Below, in pieces: positions 14,353 through 18,164 of a DNA stretch of 18,164 nucleotides. Below the pieces are notes generated by a model. The model made no database searches. It was not told the origin of the DNA and saw only the letters and a list, made by a program, of their open reading frames with translations. The first letter of the stretch is position 1, and each line of letters starts with the position of its first letter. The stretch spans positions 1-18,164 of the forward strand of contig JALFYG010000014.1 in the NCBI GenBank assembly GCA_022784805.1, in the 5' to 3' direction. Origin of the DNA: Spirochaetales bacterium. GTDB lineage: Bacteria > Spirochaetota > Spirochaetia > Sphaerochaetales > Sphaerochaetaceae. The translations under genes and the position numbers were made by a program.

Positions 14353-15249
14353 TCATTTATATTCTTCTGTTTTCTTTAGGAAGGCTTCTACATAGTCTTT
14401 GACCGCTTCTTCGAATGTGAGGCCTTTATAGATGAACGTCATCTCTCTTATTAAGTCCAAAGGAACTATCATTTCTGAAGAATCTTTCACATAGAAAGAA
14501 GCAAGCTGATTGATCGCTTCTTCCAGAGTATAGTACTCATTAATGTTTTCAACGGAAATAAGGTCCTTTGATATTCTCTTTGATCCCATGATGGAAAGGT
14601 AGTTATGTACGATTCTCAGTACCGCAGAGAGAGCAAGGGCAAAGAAAGTCATTGCAGCTATGGCTCCAATGGGGCCAAGTCTCTCCACAAGGCCATAGAT
14701 ATCACGCCACTTCTTAAGGGCGACTACCATCAAGAAGTAGACTGTGGCATATAAAAAGTATGGAATCAGAGACAAAAGGCTGTCGGAGTAAGTAAGCTTT
14801 CGTGAGTTTTCTACGCATACAAAGAGAATAATCGTAAGAATAGGACACACCACATGAAGACCAAGGTTCATACCGGTGACTGCTACATTACCCATTCTTG
14901 GATAAAGAATGGCCATGGCAAAAACAAGTGTCATATTTACAGAGAGTGTTCCGCAATAAAGAAGCCTGTCCACCCATTTTGGCAGACGATGCCATCTGTT
15001 TCTGAGACCATCAACAGCATATGGAAGTACGCAGATTGCCCCAGCTGCAGCCACGAGGTTGGAGTTTACTGTAAAGAGCATGAATACTCTGCTTCCACGC
15101 TCAGGGGTGATTGTGCTTGGTGCAGTAAGAAGACCAATGACTACAGACGCCAAGACAAAAACGAAGATGACGACAGAAAGAATGAGGGCGAAGATGCTCC
15201 TCACACTATTTTTCATTACTATTTTGGATACAGGTTGGCGTTTGATCAT
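14353..15249 (-). CDS. Integral membrane protein, Pr6Pr-like
   Basis: 298 residues. About six membrane helices cover residues ~13-215 (first ALILSVVIFVFVLASVVIGLL). FTVNSNLVAAAG near residue 55, LHVVCPILTIILF near 128 and YFLMVVALKKWRDIYG near 168 match the pattern of the Pr6Pr family (FT..SN, H..P, W.DiY), a poorly understood group. The last ~80 residues are soluble and mostly helical and contain DLIREMTFIYKGLTFEEAVKDYVEAFL. The ATG overlaps the upstream TIGR02206-like gene stop (ATGA), so the two are co-translated, and a terminator follows directly. Function unknown; a cell-envelope role is the usual guess for this pair of families. Confidence 0.78.
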   Translation of the reverse strand: MIKRQPVSKIVMKNSVRSIFALILSVVIFVFVLASVVIGLLTAPSTITPERGSRVFMLFTVNSNLVAAAGAICVLPYAVDGLRNRWHRLPKWVDRLLYCGTLSVNMTLVFAMAILYPRMGNVAVTGMNLGLHVVCPILTIILFVCVENSRKLTYSDSLLSLIPYFLYATVYFLMVVALKKWRDIYGLVERLGPIGAIAAMTFFALALSAVLRIVHNYLSIMGSKRISKDLISVENINEYYTLEEAINQLASFYVKDSSEMIVPLDLIREMTFIYKGLTFEEAVKDYVEAFLKKTEEYK

Positions 15250-16019
15250 CGGCTTTCCCTTTTATCTCTGATTCTACCGATTAGAGAAAGTACTCCATAA
15301 ACACATGATACTCCAAAGGTGTAGTAGATAATGAATCCGACTAAGAACAATGGATAAGGCTTAGGCTCCTTGAATATCCAATTGAGACCGATGTAGGTTA
15401 TGCTTTCTTGGTTTGGAGAGAGATAGAAGAAGTTAATCCCTTCTTCTGGGATTATCTTTGCAAAGATTACATCCAGAATAATGGCGAGGATAGTAAGAGC
15501 TAGCCAGAATAAGTAGCCGTCGATGATGAATTTTTTACCCTTCTTTCCATAGATGCCGAAGCGGACAACGGAGAAGACACCGATCATGATTACCAAGTGG
15601 TGCCAAATCATTGCCTGTAAGCTTAAAAATATATATGGAGTGGTAAGAAGGGAAACAGGATTCACAAAATAGAAGACTGCAGCCATTAGACCGATGAGGG
15701 TGTAGGCAATCATTCCTCTCTTGATCTTTTCATTCTTTACAAGAGGTATCGCCCATAAGAAGAACATCTCTACGGTACACATCTGATATGGAACTCTATT
15801 CAGAGGATAGGTTCCTGTGGTGCATAAAAAGAAGATTACCTTCAAAGCCTCAAGTACAATAAATGTGATTCCTGTTATTGCATAGACTTTATCTGGTTTC
15901 GTAGTTCTTTTGGCAAGGATTCCCCCTCCAATGCCAAAAAGAATTGCCAAGACAATTCCGATTATATGAACCAAACCCATTGAATGGAGTTGGTTTGACC
16001 ACTCTGCAAATATAAACAT
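15246..16019 (-). CDS. TIGR02206 (YwaF)-family integral membrane protein
   Basis: 257 residues from the ATG at 16019, which has GGAGGG 4 nt upstream; an ATG four codons earlier contains that ribosome-binding site and is therefore unlikely. About six to seven membrane helices span most of the protein. Family-like features are the N-terminal MGLVHIIGIVLAILFGIGGG, QMCTVEMFFLWAIPLVKN near residue 95, and SLQAMIWHHLVIMIG near residue 140, where polar H/Q/W residues sit within the membrane. A long loop (about 185-205) precedes the last helix. Biochemical function is not known for the family. First gene of a two-gene operon with the Pr6Pr-like gene, starting about 90 nt downstream of the barrel-like protein gene on the same strand. 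Confidence 0.82.
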   Translation of the reverse strand: MFIFAEWSNQLHSMGLVHIIGIVLAILFGIGGGILAKRTTKPDKVYAITGITFIVLEALKVIFFLCTTGTYPLNRVPYQMCTVEMFFLWAIPLVKNEKIKRGMIAYTLIGLMAAVFYFVNPVSLLTTPYIFLSLQAMIWHHLVIMIGVFSVVRFGIYGKKGKKFIIDGYLFWLALTILAIILDVIFAKIIPEEGINFFYLSPNQESITYIGLNWIFKEPKPYPLFLVGFIIYYTFGVSCVYGVLSLIGRIRDKRESR

Positions 16020-16110
16020 AAATCCCTCCATTGAATGTCCTTAACTGATGAACATATTATGGTGAAAACACATAAAAAGATACTCTTTTCACGTGAAGTG
16101 TAAGAAAGAA

Positions 16111-17655
16111 TCAGACGTCGAAGCCGAATCTCATGGAGAGGCCGAACTTAGGCATTAGGGTTGAAACCTTATTTGCATCCTCTGTGTCTGCGTTTACATG
16201 TTTCTTCACTTTCTCAGCGTTATGTATGATGGTGATGCCACCAAAGATATTGATCTGGATGGTGGTTGTCGAGGAAGAGAATGCACCTTCAGGAACAAGA
16301 GAAAGACCGATTTCTATATCCAGGGCAAGAGATAGAAGCCTGCTTGTTCTTATGGAGTGGATTCCTGTGAGTTCATCATCCCATAAGAATCCCCATTCAT
16401 CCTTGGTCTTTTCGAAGTTCATCATATTCATCAGTTCCACTGTCTGCCATCTCATTACTCCAAGTGCCAGCTTCGAGTAAGGAGTGACCCAGCCTTTTGT
16501 TTCTTCAGAGCTGAATTCATACTTGGCGCCCAGGAAGAAGCTGTCATAGGCTCTCTTGTACCTTGGTTCTGTTGAGAGATATTCATCTTCCTCAATAAAC
16601 CAAGTGTCATGGGCAGGATCTCCGGAGATATATCTTGTTTCTGTGGTGATGAGAAAGTTTGTATCCTTAATCGGAAACTCCAGTCCCATAAAGTAGAACT
16701 GGGTGTTCATCATCTTTACGTTTCCCACATCCACAAAGATATCATTCTCAGTCCAAGAACTTGGATTGAAGAATGACAGGACATCGAAGGCGATGACTCC
16801 GAAGCCAAAGCGTGAGTTAAGATATGTGTAGTAATCGAGTTTGACGGTTCCTGTGTCGATCTTCATACCCAACACCGGTCCATGACAATACTCTCTATAT
16901 AGTTTCTGCGTCACCCAATCTGATTCTGTCTTTGCCCAGGTGTAGCCGAAGGATGCTGTAAGAATATCTTTATTTCCATCTGTAAGGCCCACGACAACAT
17001 CGATGGTGTCGCTGTACTCGAAACCAAAGGCATTCTTGCTTTTGTTTTCCACAGCACCGAAGAGGCTTGTCTTGTCGAAGTAGACAATAGGGAAGCCAAG
17101 TCCTAACTTTGCGTTGAAGGTGGGGTAGAAGGTGTTTCCATTGGTATCATAGTCAACGTATACCCTTGTTATGCCCTTGATGGTGTGAAGAGCGTTCTGC
17201 AACACTTCATAGTGTTGGTTTCCCACTATCGATACTCCTCCGTCCAGCGTGACAAAAAGCATGACGTGTTTTGAGAAATTGAAGCTGAGAGGGACGGAAA
17301 GAACTATCTCCGTCAGGTCATAGCGCCCTTGGATTGGGTCTCCCTTTCCTCCGTCAGTGCTCTTGAGGGAGTAATCGAAGGGGCTCCAGCCTTCTCTCCA
17401 ACCTCTGTTGGTGAAGGCGATCATATCAATCTTTAATTCATATGCCGGTGCTGACAGCACAAAGTTCTCTGTAAAAGAAAGCTGGTCGTCAAAGTTATAG
17501 CTGAGACCACCGATTGCAAAGGTGTCATTTCCCATACCCATGGAGAAACCTGTAGGGATATAGTTTTTTCCATCTTTAAAGCCAGAGAGAGGAAGAGCAA
17601 AAAGAGTGGAGATTGAGAATACCAACAAAAGTAGTGGGATAAGCTTTCTTTTCAT
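16111..17655 (-). CDS. Exported outer-membrane beta-barrel-like protein
   Basis: 514 residues. A classic signal peptide opens the protein (MKRKLIPLLLLVFSISTLFALP), with no lipobox cysteine. The mature part is a long series of alternating hydrophobic/polar strands with frequent Tyr, Phe, Gly and Asp (DTFAIGGLSYNF, YEFSSEET, PKFGLSMRFGF), and ends in FDV, close to the aromatic-rich last strand of outer-membrane barrels. This suggests an 18-plus-strand barrel or similar spirochaetal surface protein of unknown ligand. AAGGAG lies 6 nt before the ATG. No firm promoter or terminator could be assigned; the downstream gap holds the palindrome TTCACGTGAA (about 16089-16098). Family not recognised; location is a confident inference, function is not. 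Confidence 0.78.
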   Translation of the reverse strand: MKRKLIPLLLLVFSISTLFALPLSGFKDGKNYIPTGFSMGMGNDTFAIGGLSYNFDDQLSFTENFVLSAPAYELKIDMIAFTNRGWREGWSPFDYSLKSTDGGKGDPIQGRYDLTEIVLSVPLSFNFSKHVMLFVTLDGGVSIVGNQHYEVLQNALHTIKGITRVYVDYDTNGNTFYPTFNAKLGLGFPIVYFDKTSLFGAVENKSKNAFGFEYSDTIDVVVGLTDGNKDILTASFGYTWAKTESDWVTQKLYREYCHGPVLGMKIDTGTVKLDYYTYLNSRFGFGVIAFDVLSFFNPSSWTENDIFVDVGNVKMMNTQFYFMGLEFPIKDTNFLITTETRYISGDPAHDTWFIEEDEYLSTEPRYKRAYDSFFLGAKYEFSSEETKGWVTPYSKLALGVMRWQTVELMNMMNFEKTKDEWGFLWDDELTGIHSIRTSRLLSLALDIEIGLSLVPEGAFSSSTTTIQINIFGGITIIHNAEKVKKHVNADTEDANKVSTLMPKFGLSMRFGFDV

Positions 17656-17869
17656 AGAGCGCTCCTTAGGCTTTTATTTAAGCTATTCTTCTTTTCAATG
17701 CAATATGGATTACTGGAAAAAAATGGAATTCCTTTCTGAAAGATGAACGATTTGACCCGTTATTCTTCTTGTTCCATAAAATTACCTGAGTAAAAAAAAT
17801 AGTTGGGATGTTATTTGTATACAATTTTTCCTTTTTGTTGTGTAGAATATAGGTAAGGGGAAAGTGGGG

Positions 17870-18164
17870 ATGAAAATAAAACAAAGGACAAAGAACTGGT
17901 TAGTGCTTATTTCTGCAGTCTTGATTTTCTTTGTGCTCTATATATTCTTTGCATTAAATTTGGGCTCAAACGTTAAGGCTAATGTGAAGGAAGGTACTAT
18001 TTCCATGGTCTCTTCGTTTCTTGAGAGTGAAGTCCAAGTCGTAGACGACAGGATATATGGCCTGAGAGAGGCTCTTCTTTCTTATACTCCGGAACAGAAA
18101 GGCGCATATTCTTCCTTTGCGATAGACGTAAGCCCTGCTGAATCTACGAAAGATTACTCCTTTG
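17870..18164 (+). CDS. Membrane-anchored sensor-like protein, 3' partial
   Basis: The ATG at 17870 has AAGGGG/GTGGGG just upstream and the frame is open to the window end (98 codons visible). Residues 1-8 are basic, 9-33 form one membrane helix (WLVLISAVLIFFVLYIFFALNL), and the rest looks extracytoplasmic and helical (MVSSFLESEVQVVDDRIYGL). This is the layout of the N-terminus of sensor proteins such as methyl-accepting chemotaxis proteins, histidine kinases or GGDEF proteins, whose output domain would lie beyond the edge. It is divergent from the barrel-like gene, with 214 bp between the two starts. The class is a guess from topology. Confidence 0.7.
   Translation, partial: MKIKQRTKNWLVLISAVLIFFVLYIFFALNLGSNVKANVKEGTISMVSSFLESEVQVVDDRIYGLREALLSYTPEQKGAYSSFAIDVSPAESTKDYSF

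Noticed and set aside
14854..15300. 148-residue plus-strand open frame
   Set aside because: It is antisense to two well-supported membrane-protein genes and has an unlikely composition (many Cys, His and Lys, no recognisable domain).

Overview
The window looks like a piece of a diderm bacterial chromosome, most likely a spirochaete (Treponema/Sphaerochaeta-like). This rests on an exported outer-membrane-barrel-like protein with a spirochaete-style leader, the style of the membrane proteins and moderate A+T content; the lineage is a guess at low to moderate confidence. Positions 1 to about 13835 read as the right-hand part of an integrated mobilizable element. From about 13836 onward the sequence reads as ordinary host chromosome.

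Element backbone (1-4420): a 5'-truncated Toprim + RepA-like RecA-fold replication protein (+) converges, across a shared terminator, on a four-gene mobilization operon (-): MobC-like protein, MOBP-type relaxase, a coiled-coil/four-TM membrane protein whose gene starts inside the relaxase gene, and a small unknown protein. Upstream of mobC lies an array of inverted repeats that is a good oriT candidate. About 500 bp of non-coding DNA follows, with an isolated + strand terminator.

Cargo 1 (4423-7308, -): btuF-btuC-btuD, a complete cobalamin ABC importer, preceded by a cobalamin riboswitch and a recognisable promoter.

Cargo 2 (7439-13226, +), the main discovery candidate: six tightly coupled genes encoding a radical SAM protein, a ParB/Srx-fold protein, a small PD-(D/E)xK nuclease-like protein, a SNF2-type helicase, a second ParB/Srx-fold protein, and an unrecognised 223-aa protein. 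Genes 2 to 6 overlap one another. I know no named system with this composition. DNA modification/restriction or mobile-element defence is the most economical guess. A decayed 3' fragment of a type III restriction (res) gene follows it, suggesting a defence-gene hotspot.

Element end (13610-13868): four GTTGAC repeats at exact 11-bp spacing, further short repeats, then the 3' half of a tRNA-Cys gene (TGC of the anticodon loop through U73) and its terminator. I read this as the right attachment site, with the element extending left out of the window.

Host flank (13869-18164): a 197-bp sequence bounded by about 20-bp inverted repeats and full of internal hairpins (MITE or structured RNA), two membrane-protein genes in an operon (Pr6Pr-like and TIGR02206/YwaF-like), a large exported beta-rich protein, and the divergent start of a membrane-anchored sensor-like protein cut by the window end.
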